A stretch of DNA of 7,603 nucleotides, from assembly GCA_022712735.1 (NCBI GenBank), contig JAFLKA010000459.1:1-7603 (forward strand), read 5' to 3'. The position numbers were made by a program, and so were the translations under genes. Below the pieces are notes generated by a model. The model saw only the letters and a list, made by a program, of their open reading frames with translations, was not told where the DNA came from and did no database searches. Positions 1-5,633 of the stretch are shown one piece after another. Numbering within the stretch: the stretch's first letter is position 1; each line of letters begins with the position of its first letter. The stretch is from Marinosulfonomonas sp. (GTDB lineage Bacteria; Pseudomonadota; Alphaproteobacteria; Rhodobacterales; Rhodobacteraceae).

Positions 1-19
1 TGTGCCAGATCGTGGTCAT
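1..19 (-). CDS. 5' end of a gene running off the left edge (possibly ArsC-like)
   Basis: An ATG at 19-17 on the minus strand overlaps the pyrD stop codon by 4 bp (ATGA) and is preceded by a good Shine-Dalgarno sequence, AAGGA (26-30 on the plus strand as tcctt), with 6 nt spacing. This is strong evidence that a gene begins here, translationally coupled to pyrD. Only six residues are visible, MTTIWH, followed by a codon starting with A. This would fit the first strand of a glutaredoxin-type arsenate reductase/Spx-like protein (family pattern TIWHNPRCSKS), and I recall such genes near pyrD in relatives, but six residues cannot prove it. The existence of the gene is well supported; the product is a guess. 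Confidence 0.6.
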
Positions 20-1074
20 AGCCAGTCCTTTCGTTTGCTGCCAACCGCGTCGGCAATGTTGGCGTGGCCATCATTGGCCAGCAATTCACCGAGGCCTTTG
101 GTGATTTTAGTGACCAGCGACAGCCCTTGATAGACCATCGCCGAGTAAAGTTGCACGGCGCACGCTCCGGCGCAGATTTTAGCGTAGGCCTGTTCAGCCG
201 AGCCTATGCCGCCAACGCCGATCAGCGGGATTTTGCCATCGGTGAGCGCACTGAGTTGGGCGAGGATGCGGGTGGATGCCTCGAACAGGGGCGCACCGGA
301 GAGACCGCCGGTTTCATTGCGGTGCGGGCTGGTTAGCCCGTCGCGGGACAGTGTGGTGTTGGTGGCGATGATCGCGTCGATGCCGGTGTCGGCGGCAACC
401 TCGGCGATTTCGGCCAGTTCCTGTTCATTAAGGTCAGGCGCGATTTTCAGGAACACGGGGATCGGACGGGCAAGGTTGGCGCGGGTGTCCATCACGCCGT
501 TCAATAGAGCGGTGAGCGCCTCTTTGCCTTGCAGGTCGCGCAGTTTTTCAGTGTTGGGCGAGGACACGTTGACGGTGGCGAAATCCAGATGCGGGGCGCA
601 ATGGGCCAGCACGGTGGCGAAATCGGCGGCGCGGTCTTCGCTGTCTTTGTTGGCACCGAGGTTCAGGCCGATGATTGCGTCCGTTGGGCGTTTGGCGAGG
701 CGGGCACCGATGGCCTCCATGCCGTCGTTGTTAAACCCGAAACGGTTGATCACGGCGGCATCCTCAGTCAGGCGAAACAGGCGCGGTTTGGGGTTGCCGG
801 GTTGCGGGCGCGGAGTGGCTGCGCCGACCTCGATAAAGCCGAAACCGGCGCGGGAAAGCGGTGCGAGTGCGGTTGCGTTTTTGTCAAATCCGGCGGCGAG
901 GCCAACGGGGTTTGGCAAGTGCAACCCCGCGATTGTGGTTTGCAGGCGCGGGGTAGTGACGGGGCCGGGCAGGGGGACAAGCCCGCTGGCAAGCGCCTTG
1001 AGCGACAAAGCGTGGGCACGTTCCGGGTCCAGCCTGTGCAGGGCTTTGATGCCAAGGCGTTCAATCAGGTTCAT
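16..1074 (-). CDS. pyrD: Dihydroorotate dehydrogenase (quinone), class 2
   Basis: This enzyme oxidises dihydroorotate to orotate in de novo pyrimidine synthesis and passes electrons through FMN to the membrane quinone pool. The 352-residue length is typical of class 2. The first ~40 residues form the helical extension that docks on the inner membrane and leads quinone to FMN. The barrel shows GLAAGFDKN (K65, FMN contact), INRFGFNN (N111, substrate loop), GLNLGANK (N138), VNVSSPNT with the class 2 catalytic serine at S172 and N169/N174, FLKIAPDL (K210), ATNTT (238-241), GGLSGAPL and the FMN-phosphate loop GVGGIGS (286-292). No key residue is missing. The start is supported by GAAGG (plus-strand 1081-1085), 6 nt before ATG. 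The start codon overlaps the stop of the DUF952 gene upstream (ATGA), and the stop overlaps the next gene in the same way, so this is an internal operon gene. Identification is secure. Confidence 0.97.
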   Translation of the reverse strand: MNLIERLGIKALHRLDPERAHALSLKALASGLVPLPGPVTTPRLQTTIAGLHLPNPVGLAAGFDKNATALAPLSRAGFGFIEVGAATPRPQPGNPKPRLFRLTEDAAVINRFGFNNDGMEAIGARLAKRPTDAIIGLNLGANKDSEDRAADFATVLAHCAPHLDFATVNVSSPNTEKLRDLQGKEALTALLNGVMDTRANLARPIPVFLKIAPDLNEQELAEIAEVAADTGIDAIIATNTTLSRDGLTSPHRNETGGLSGAPLFEASTRILAQLSALTDGKIPLIGVGGIGSAEQAYAKICAGACAVQLYSAMVYQGLSLVTKITKGLGELLANDGHANIADAVGSKRKDWL

Positions 1075-1412
1075 TTCACACCTTCGGGAATTATATATTT
1101 ATCGTCGCGCACCAGCACGGGTTCGGACCATAGCACCTTGTTCATGCGCAGTTTGCGGTTATAGAGCATCGGGGTCGGGTCATCGCGATACGCGCCTTCC
1201 CACTCAAGATCGTCACCCATCACATCTGCATCAAGGGCGACAAGTTGTAGGCCAAGATGGTAGGCATCTTCCAGCTTGCCCATGCGCAATATCTGTGTCG
1301 CGGTTTCCAGACGGATATAGCCATTATGGCAATCCTGCGGGTTGCCACCCGTTTCACCATTCAACTGCATATGGCCCCAAACGCGCGACTGGAGGGTTTT
1401 GTAAATCTGCAT
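1071..1412 (-). CDS. DUF952 family protein A (divergent, probably degenerate paralogue)
   Basis: This 113-residue cytoplasmic protein has no signal peptide. It aligns almost without gaps to the neighbouring DUF952 protein B: about 29 of the first 72 residues are identical by eye, including the starting MQIYK, W12, GET (19-21), G31, I33, Q40, MGD (65-67) and WE (71-72). The family signature is eroded: B has DGFIHFS where A has NGYIRLE (H34 to R), and the SRGG..FPHL segment reads [12 protein letters not shown]952 is, to my recollection, placed in the ADP-ribosyltransferase-fold clan, with no settled function. If the lost His is catalytic, A is probably inactive or repurposed, for instance as a partner of B. 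It starts 3 bp after the stop of B with no clear ribosome binding site, so translation is probably coupled, and its stop overlaps the pyrD start by 4 bp. The frame is intact, so it is not an obvious pseudogene. Confidence 0.85.
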   Translation of the reverse strand: MQIYKTLQSRVWGHMQLNGETGGNPQDCHNGYIRLETATQILRMGKLEDAYHLGLQLVALDADVMGDDLEWEGAYRDDPTPMLYNRKLRMNKVLWSEPVLVRDDKYIIPEGVK

Positions 1413-1415
1413 GGA
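1397..1415 (-). repeat. Copy 1 of the 19-bp direct repeat
   Basis: This is identical over 19 bp to 1739-1757 and spans the start codon and codons 1-5 of DUF952 protein A, plus the three bases that separate it from the stop of protein B. Confidence 0.85.
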
Positions 1416-1754
1416 TCAGATCATTTCGTCGGGGAACGTGAAGGTGCCGTTGACGCATGGTAGGGGTTTGGCCCAGAGCACCTCGGAACGCTGCAAAGAC
1501 CGAAAAAGATGCGGGAACAGATCACCACCGCGTGACGCCTCCCATTTCAGGGTGTCGCCCATCTGATCGGTCTCGAACGCAATCAACATCAAACCATCAA
1601 CGCCGGCAAAATATTTGGCGGCGGTGACGCCCGCCTGTTTGGCGGTCGAGAAATGGATAAAGCCATCGGCCAGATCAATCGGAGCACCAAGGGTTTCGCC
1701 TTTGGTATCCAGTTCGACCCACTCGGGCCCGAGGAATATTTTGTAAATCTGCAT
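1416..1754 (-). CDS. DUF952 family protein B (canonical motifs)
   Basis: This 112-residue cytoplasmic protein is the first gene of the DUF952-DUF952-pyrD operon. It carries the full family signature: IYKI at the N terminus, W12, DGFIHFSTAKQ (30-40, with H34), T44, YF (48-49), then MGDTLKWEASRGGDLFPHLF (65-84, with R75 and H82). Typical DUF952 proteins are about 110-120 residues, so the copy is complete. The frame stays open upstream to an ATG at 1973. I chose the ATG at 1754 because family homology begins at MQIYK, the paralogue starts at the same residue, and the longer reading would run through the promoter and start of the divergent nucleotidase gene. A Shine-Dalgarno sequence is weak (AAGG about 12 nt upstream). 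The biochemical role is unknown; an ADP-ribosyltransferase-like fold has been proposed for the family. Family membership is firm, function open. Confidence 0.88.
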   Translation of the reverse strand: MQIYKIFLGPEWVELDTKGETLGAPIDLADGFIHFSTAKQAGVTAAKYFAGVDGLMLIAFETDQMGDTLKWEASRGGDLFPHLFRSLQRSEVLWAKPLPCVNGTFTFPDEMI

Positions 1755-1757
1755 GGA
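1739..1757 (-). repeat. Copy 2 of a 19-bp direct repeat at the starts of the DUF952 genes
   Basis: The plus-strand sequence ttttgtaaatctgcatgga occurs here and again at 1397-1415. Read on the minus strand it covers the TCC just before ATG and the first five codons (MQIYK) of each DUF952 gene. It is the best preserved trace at DNA level of the tandem duplication that produced the two genes; elsewhere they have diverged strongly. Confidence 0.85.
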
Positions 1758-1859
1758 GGTGACATGCCTTGCCCACGCAAAATCGTCAAGGCTTTGACTC
1801 TTGCCAGATACATCGCCACGATAGCCTATGAACAAAACAACCCAACAGGGGGATTCCCG
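1755..1859. promoter_or_regulatory. Divergent intergenic region between the DUF952/pyrD operon and the nucleotidase gene
   Basis: These 105 bp must hold the start signals for both directions. For the plus strand, TTGACT at 1794-1799 with a 17-bp spacer to CACGAT (1817-1822, 3 of 6 matches to TATAAT) is the best sigma70-type candidate, leaving a leader of about 30 nt. For the minus strand I see only weak matches. I found no inverted repeat that looks like an operator and no recognisable PHO box. Promoter positions are tentative; the arrangement itself is clear. Confidence 0.4.
1847..1853 (+). promoter_or_regulatory. Ribosome binding site fixing the nucleotidase start
   Basis: AGGGGGA lies 6 nt upstream of the ATG at 1860. 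Together with the signal peptide that begins at this Met, it rules out the longer in-frame start at 1653, which would lie inside the oppositely oriented DUF952 gene. Confidence 0.8.
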
Positions 1860-3449
1860 ATGCTTACACGTATGATTTTGAGAACAACTGCAGCTGCTGC
1901 CGCCCTTACATTTGGCGCTGGCATGGCCATGGCGGAATATACGCTGACCATTTTGCACACCAATGATTTCCATTCACGGTTCGAGCCGATCAGCAAATAC
2001 GATTCGGGCTGTTCCGCCGAGGATAACACCGAGGGCAAATGTTTTGGCGGCTCGGCACGTCTGATCACGGCTGTGGCCGAGGCGCGCGCCCGCTCTAACA
2101 ACTCGATCCTTGTGTCGGGGGGCGACCAGTTTCAGGGCTCGCTGTTTTACACCTACTACAAGGGTAAAGTCGCTGCCGAGATGATGAACAAGATGGGCTA
2201 TGACGCGATGACCGTGGGCAACCACGAGTTTGACGATGGCCCAGAAGTGTTGCGCGGCTTTATGGATGCGCTGAATTTCCCTGTGCTGATGTCAAACGCG
2301 GATTATTCCGGCGAGGAAATGCTGGCGGGCAAGCTGGCCAAATCGGTGGTGATCGAGCGGGGCGGCGAGAAGTTGGGCCTGATCGGTTTGACGCCACAGG
2401 ATACAGATGAGCTGGCCAGCCCCGGCCCGAACGTGATTTTCACCGATCCGGTTGGCGCGGTTCAGGCCGAGGTGGACAAGCTGACCGCCGAGGGTGTGAA
2501 CAAGATTATCGTACTGTCGCATTCCGGCTATGTGGTGGACCAAAAGGTCGCCGCCGAAACCACCGGTGTGGATGTGATCGTTGGTGGGCATTCCAACACG
2601 TATCTGTCGAACACATCTGATCGTGCCAAGGGGCCATACCCGACAATGGTTGGCAGCACGGCGATTGTTCAGGCCTATGCCTATGGCAAGTTTCTGGGCG
2701 AACTGAACGTCACCTTTGATGACGACGGTAACATCACCGAAGCAGTAGGCGAGCCGATTGTAATGAGCGGTGAAGTGGCCGAGGATGGCAACACCAAAGC
2801 GCGGATTGCTGAACTGGCTATTCCGCTGGAAGAAATCCGCCAGCTTGTGGTGGCCGACGCATCAGCACCGATTGATGGCAACCGCGACAACTGCCGTACC
2901 AAGGAATGCGAGATGGGCAATCTGGTGGCGGACGCGATGCTGGATCGGGTCAAGGATCAGGGCGTCACTATTTCGATCGCCAACTCGGGTGGTATCCGCT
3001 CGTCGATTGATGCGGGCGACGTGACCATGGGCGAAGTGCTGGGTGTGCTGCCATTCCAGAACACCCTGTCGACCTTTGAAATTTCCGGCGCGGGCGTAAT
3101 TGCGGCGCTTGAAAACGGTGTAAGCCAGGTGGAAGAGGTCAAAGGCCGCTTCCCGCAGGTTGCCGGTATCAAGTTCACTTGGGACGCGAGTGTTGCGCCC
3201 AATGAGGGCCGGATCGTTGAAGTGATGGTTGCCGATGGCGATGGCTGGGTGGCGATTGACCCTGCGAAAATCTACGGTGTTGTGACCAACAACTATGTGC
3301 GCGGTGGTGGCGATGGCTATAAAATGTTCGCAACCGACGGCATGAACGCCTATGACTTTGGCCCTGATCTGGCCGATGTGGTGGCGGAATATATGGCGGC
3401 CAAGGGCGGCTATACGGCCTATATGGACGGGCGCATTACGCAAAAGTAA
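1860..3449 (+). CDS. Secreted 5'-nucleotidase, CD73/UshA family
   Basis: This periplasmic metallophosphoesterase of 529 residues hydrolyses nucleoside 5'-phosphates (and possibly UDP-sugars) to release nucleoside and phosphate for uptake. Residues 1-25 are a Sec signal peptide (MLTRM, hydrophobic core, AMA cut before E26). The N-terminal dimetal domain has HTNDFH (D36, H38), GGDQFQG (D89), GNHEFD (N121, H122), LSHSG (H221) and VGGHSNT (H244, N246). The C-terminal substrate domain has NSGGIRSSID (375-384), LPFQNT (F399) and NYVRGGGDGY (478-487, with Y479 and D485 where CD73 has its base-stacking Phe and Asp). Cysteines C51/C61 and C345/C350 sit at the positions of two CD73 disulfides (patterns C-x9-C-x-GG-x-AR and C-x4-C-x-MGNL), and overall similarity to animal CD73 is high; no GPI signal is present. 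It is divergent from the DUF952/pyrD operon and ends at an intrinsic terminator, so it is probably monocistronic. The exact substrate is not decided by sequence. Confidence 0.94.
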   Translation: MLTRMILRTTAAAAALTFGAGMAMAEYTLTILHTNDFHSRFEPISKYDSGCSAEDNTEGKCFGGSARLITAVAEARARSNNSILVSGGDQFQGSLFYTYYKGKVAAEMMNKMGYDAMTVGNHEFDDGPEVLRGFMDALNFPVLMSNADYSGEEMLAGKLAKSVVIERGGEKLGLIGLTPQDTDELASPGPNVIFTDPVGAVQAEVDKLTAEGVNKIIVLSHSGYVVDQKVAAETTGVDVIVGGHSNTYLSNTSDRAKGPYPTMVGSTAIVQAYAYGKFLGELNVTFDDDGNITEAVGEPIVMSGEVAEDGNTKARIAELAIPLEEIRQLVVADASAPIDGNRDNCRTKECEMGNLVADAMLDRVKDQGVTISIANSGGIRSSIDAGDVTMGEVLGVLPFQNTLSTFEISGAGVIAALENGVSQVEEVKGRFPQVAGIKFTWDASVAPNEGRIVEVMVADGDGWVAIDPAKIYGVVTNNYVRGGGDGYKMFATDGMNAYDFGPDLADVVAEYMAAKGGYTAYMDGRITQK

Positions 3450-3469
3450 TATTGCTGATAAATGAAAGG

Positions 3470-3498
3470 AAAAGGCGCACCTTCTGGGGCGCCTTTTT
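3470..3498 (+). terminator. Intrinsic terminator of the nucleotidase gene
   Basis: AAAAGGCGC (3470-3478) pairs perfectly with GCGCCTTTT (3489-3497) around a 10-nt loop, and the run of five T at 3494-3498 follows directly. It lies 20 bp after the nucleotidase stop codon. The A-rich 5' arm gives weaker bidirectional potential, but no minus-strand gene ends here. Confidence 0.88.
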
Positions 3499-3502
3499 CA
3501 GT

Positions 3503-3540
3503 ATGCCTTCGGCGAAGGTATTTTAAGAAAAGAAGAAGGG
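3503..3540 (+). repeat. Hairpin plus purine tail, resembles a dispersed Rhodobacterales intergenic element
   Basis: An 8-bp stem (3503-3510 with 3514-3521, one G-T pair, core CCTTC/GAAGG) closes a GGC loop. TATTTT follows, then an A/G-rich tail ending in GAAGAAGG, which also provides the ribosome binding site of the next gene. I recall very similar strings (CCTCCGGCGGAGG-TATTT-...-GAAGAAGG) scattered between genes in Rhodobacterales genomes, but cannot check this here and only one copy is in this window. It could act as a second terminator, as a leader hairpin for the SRAP gene, or as a mobile palindrome remnant. Confidence 0.5.
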
Positions 3541-3544
3541 GGGG
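3536..3544 (+). promoter_or_regulatory. Ribosome binding site of the SRAP gene
   Basis: AAGGGGGGG lies 4-9 nt before the ATG at 3549. It supports that start over the in-frame ATG at 3462, which would place the terminator and hairpin element inside the protein. Confidence 0.7.
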
Positions 3545-3548
3545 CGGC

Positions 3549-4220
3549 ATGTGTGGGCGGTTTGCGATGTTGATGCTGCTGGACGAGCTGGCGCGGATGT
3601 TTGCGGCATTGCCTGCCAACGATTTACCCTTTTCGCCGAACTACAACATTTGTCCGACCGATAATATGTCCGTTGTGGTGAGTGACGCGGGGCGGCGGCT
3701 GATTTCGATGCGGTGGGGGTTTGTGCCGCACTGGTATAAAACGGTGAATGACGGGCCGTTGTTGATCAATGCGCGGGCGGAAACGTTGGCTGAAAAACCG
3801 GCCTTTGGCGAGGCATGCCGGCAGCGCCGGTGTTTAATTCCTGCGACAGGGTTTTATGAATGGAGCAAGACAAACGATGGCGCGCGTCTGCCGTGGTATA
3901 TCCAGCGCACAGATGGGCAACCTGTGGTGTTTGCGGGGATATGGCAGCGCTGGGACACAGGGGACAAAGGGGATGCGCCGTTAACCACATGTGCGATTGT
4001 CACCACGGATGCCAGTGGACCGATGTCGGGGATACATCACCGGATGCCTGTGATTTTGACGCCCGACAACTGGGCGCTGTGGTTGGGTGAAGAAGGCAAG
4101 GGGGCGGCGACATTGATGCACCCAGCCCCGAATGATGCGTTACAGTTTCATCGGGTTGGCATGCAGGTGAATTCCAACCGTGCGACAGGACCGGAGCTGA
4201 TTGAACCAATCAAGATTTGA
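3549..4220 (+). CDS. SOS response-associated peptidase (SRAP; YedK/HMCES family)
   Basis: SRAP proteins recognise abasic sites in single-stranded DNA and crosslink to them through the N-terminal cysteine, shielding the lesion. The 223-residue protein starts MCGRF. C2 must become the N terminus after Met removal, which fixes the start at 3549. Other hallmarks are NYNICPTD (31-38), RWGFVPHW (55-62), NARAET (74-79, with the conserved N74), RCLIPATGFYEW (94-105, with catalytic E104), FAGIW and the IHHRMPVIL block (162-170; H163 matches the catalytic His of E. coli YedK). All active residues are present and the length is normal. It is cytoplasmic. The terminator at 3470-3498 separates it from the nucleotidase gene. 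I see no convincing SOS (LexA) box in the short upstream gap, so DNA damage control is not shown here. The 3' end overlaps the convergent membrane-protein gene by 11 bp. Confidence 0.95.
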   Translation: MCGRFAMLMLLDELARMFAALPANDLPFSPNYNICPTDNMSVVVSDAGRRLISMRWGFVPHWYKTVNDGPLLINARAETLAEKPAFGEACRQRRCLIPATGFYEWSKTNDGARLPWYIQRTDGQPVVFAGIWQRWDTGDKGDAPLTTCAIVTTDASGPMSGIHHRMPVILTPDNWALWLGEEGKGAATLMHPAPNDALQFHRVGMQVNSNRATGPELIEPIKI

Positions 4221-4611
4221 TGTTTTTGCCATGAAACACCATGCCAAGCAGCCCGCCAAGCAGGCACGCCAATCCAACTGCCGGTAGATACATCAGGAAG
4301 GCGTCCATGCGCCCGATGTCGTTTAGCGCCACCAATCCGAACCAGTCGCCAAGCTGTTGATGGGCCACCAGCACAAACACCGTGGTGATCGGAATCCACA
4401 GCACCACAGAAGAAGGCCATTTGATCAAAAACCCGACGAATATGTTCAGCCCGATGATCATGCCAAAGGATTTTATCACGTTGACCGTTGAATCCAGTGT
4501 TTTCTGGGCGAGGTGTTCGGCACCGCCCTGCAGATAGGTGATGGCAAGGGCAATCAGAACCAGCAACAGGATCAGGATAGAATAGGTTACAACGGCGCGT
4601 TTTTTGGTCAT
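4210..4611 (-). CDS. Membrane protein of unknown function, four predicted helices
   Basis: I do not recognise this 133-residue protein. It begins with a basic MTKKR and has hydrophobic segments at about 6-27, 49-64, 67-83 and 105-126, which predicts four inner-membrane helices with a basic C-terminal tail (HGKNIKS). The loop 28-48 is polar, and the loop 84-104 is enriched in Gln, Asp and Gly. No catalytic motif or charged residue cluster stands out. The region has no better reading frame, and the hydrophobic pattern with charged ends is typical of a real membrane protein; the opposite strand has no comparable gene. The gene converges on the SRAP gene, overlapping its last 11 bp. The upstream Shine-Dalgarno is weak (AGG in AGGCTTGAGAG). 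It could be a small DUF-type protein limited to related genomes. Confidence 0.7.
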   Translation of the reverse strand: MTKKRAVVTYSILILLLVLIALAITYLQGGAEHLAQKTLDSTVNVIKSFGMIIGLNIFVGFLIKWPSSVVLWIPITTVFVLVAHQQLGDWFGLVALNDIGRMDAFLMYLPAVGLACLLGGLLGMVFHGKNIKS

Positions 4612-4812
4612 CTCTCAAGCCTTTTTATGTGGTCTGACTGGGTGATAACTACGCCGAAACACGGGTGTGGATCAAGGCAGGCTTTGACGGGATGATGCGC
4701 CGTTACGGTTGCGGCATTTGGCCGACTGGAATGCTGGTGTGAAATCGCTAGAAACGCAAGTTGCCGGACATGGCCCGCCACCAGAAACCCCTTAAAGCCA
4801 GAGAATTATCCT
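4612..4812. other. Divergent intergenic region, no gene seen
   Basis: These 201 bp separate the divergently transcribed membrane-protein and GST genes and must carry both promoters. A TTGACG at 4684-4689 has no good -10 at the right distance, and a short palindrome (ACACGGGTGT, about 4660-4669) is too small to interpret. I found no RNA gene, terminator or short coding sequence I could support. Confidence 0.5.
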
Positions 4813-5547
4813 ATGATCGAGTTACACCAGTTTCGCCCCGTTTTGGGCCTGCCCAATGCTTCGCCGTTTTGCATGAAGACCGAAGCCTATCTGCTCTATC
4901 GCGACATCCCCTACCGGTTTGTGCCCTCAAGCCCGCGCAAATCGCCCTCGAAACTGGTGCCGTTTATTGTGGACGGGGCCAAAACCGTGACCGACACCGA
5001 AGCGATCATGGACCATTTCGAGGCGGGGCAAGCGCATCCGCTGGACGCCGGTCTGACACTGCGCCAACATGCCGTGGCGCAGATGATCCGCCAACTGGTG
5101 GAGCAGGATCTGTTCTGGCAGATCACCTATATGCGGTGGGGCGACCCAGCCGGATGGGTGCTGTTTGGCCCGATCCTGAAGGCGCATATCCCGCGTGCCA
5201 TGCGCGGACCCGCCGTTTACATGATCCGCCGTCATCTGCTGACCCAGATGCGCCGTCGGGGATTGCGCCCTGATGACACCGCCGCCGCCTATGCCAAGGG
5301 CAAGATTATGCTGGATACATTGGCCGATTTTCTGGACGATAACGCGTTTAGCTTTGGTGATGCGGTGGGGCGGCTGGATATGACGCTATATGCGTTCATT
5401 GCCAATATCATCGATCAGGACCATCAAAACCCGTTGCAGGATCACGCCCGCAGCCTAGAAAACCTGACCGGATATTGTGACCGGATGAAACAGCTGACCT
5501 TTGCCAAAGGTGCAAATCAATCTGTCATTGAGCCAGACAGGATATAA
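4813..5547 (+). CDS. Glutathione S-transferase family protein, FAX/metaxin-like
   Basis: This 244-residue cytoplasmic protein has an N-terminal thioredoxin-fold domain (about 1-75) and an all-helical C-terminal domain (about 85-235). SPFCMK (17-22) is the signature of the FAX (failed axon connections)/metaxin-like branch, with C20 near the glutathione-site helix. KLVPFI (47-52) carries the cis-proline P50 that shapes the glutathione site, and DTEAI (61-65) is the usual peptide-binding turn. The C-terminal part has the branch-typical pattern Q-D-L-F-W-x3-Y-x-R-W (98-109), a basic stretch R-R-R (147-149) and GRLDMTLYAF (186-195), the N-capping region of the GST core. GST activity in this branch is uncertain; dehalogenase, isomerase and purely binding roles are known among relatives. 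The ATG at 4813 matches the family start; its Shine-Dalgarno is weak. The gene stands alone, divergent from the unknown membrane protein and followed by a tRNA gene. Confidence 0.85.
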   Translation: MIELHQFRPVLGLPNASPFCMKTEAYLLYRDIPYRFVPSSPRKSPSKLVPFIVDGAKTVTDTEAIMDHFEAGQAHPLDAGLTLRQHAVAQMIRQLVEQDLFWQITYMRWGDPAGWVLFGPILKAHIPRAMRGPAVYMIRRHLLTQMRRRGLRPDDTAAAYAKGKIMLDTLADFLDDNAFSFGDAVGRLDMTLYAFIANIIDQDHQNPLQDHARSLENLTGYCDRMKQLTFAKGANQSVIEPDRI

Positions 5548-5580
5548 AGCAGCGAGAAACACAGATACCCCAACAATCCC

Positions 5581-5629
5581 ACCAGTGTTCCTTGACCATC
5601 TGGCGGCATTGAAATAGATGCACACTGGT
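5581..5629. repeat. 8-bp inverted repeat flanking the tRNA promoter
   Basis: ACCAGTGT (5581-5588) is the exact reverse complement of ACACTGGT (5622-5629). The arms bracket the putative -35 and -10 boxes of the tRNA promoter. The spacing of 33 bp is long for a hairpin; an 8-bp match at this range can arise by chance. Confidence 0.4.
5592..5620 (+). promoter_or_regulatory. Putative sigma70-type promoter of the tRNA-Gly gene
   Basis: TTGACC (5592-5597, five of six consensus bases) is separated by exactly 17 bp from TAGATG (5615-5620, three of six). The -10 box ends 13 bp before the first base of the tRNA, so transcription would start about 6 nt upstream of it, a usual layout for a bacterial tRNA gene. 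Confidence 0.55.
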
Positions 5630-5633
5630 TATG

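Noticed and set aside
206..1441. Long plus-strand open frame (411 codons) opposite pyrD and DUF952 A
   Set aside because: It is antisense to two well-identified genes, is rich in Ser/Arg/Pro with no domain, and has no ribosome binding site; a codon-bias shadow.
1653..1859. Upstream extension of the nucleotidase frame
   Set aside because: It would precede a perfect signal peptide, overlap the DUF952 B gene and its promoter, and ignore the good ribosome binding site before 1860.
1755..1973. N-terminal extension of DUF952 B on the minus strand
   Set aside because: It covers the nucleotidase start and the intergenic region; homology and the paralogue both start at the Met encoded at 1754.
3462..3548. 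N-terminal extension of the SRAP frame
   Set aside because: SRAP activity needs Cys as residue 2, and the extension only translates the terminator and hairpin element.
4209..4227. Small hairpin ATCAA-GAT-TTGAT followed by GTTTTT at the end of the SRAP gene
   Set aside because: The stem is only 5 bp with one G-C pair and a 3-nt loop, too weak for a convincing terminator.
4148..4618. Alternative minus-strand frame of 156 codons overlapping the membrane protein
   Set aside because: It has no hydrophobic or domain pattern, is rich in Arg/His/Cys as expected for an out-of-frame shadow, and overlaps the SRAP gene more deeply.
4761..5273. Plus-strand frame of 170 codons overlapping the start of the GST gene
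   Set aside because: It is the out-of-frame shadow of a clearly homologous GST gene; Pro/Arg/Ala-rich with no motif.
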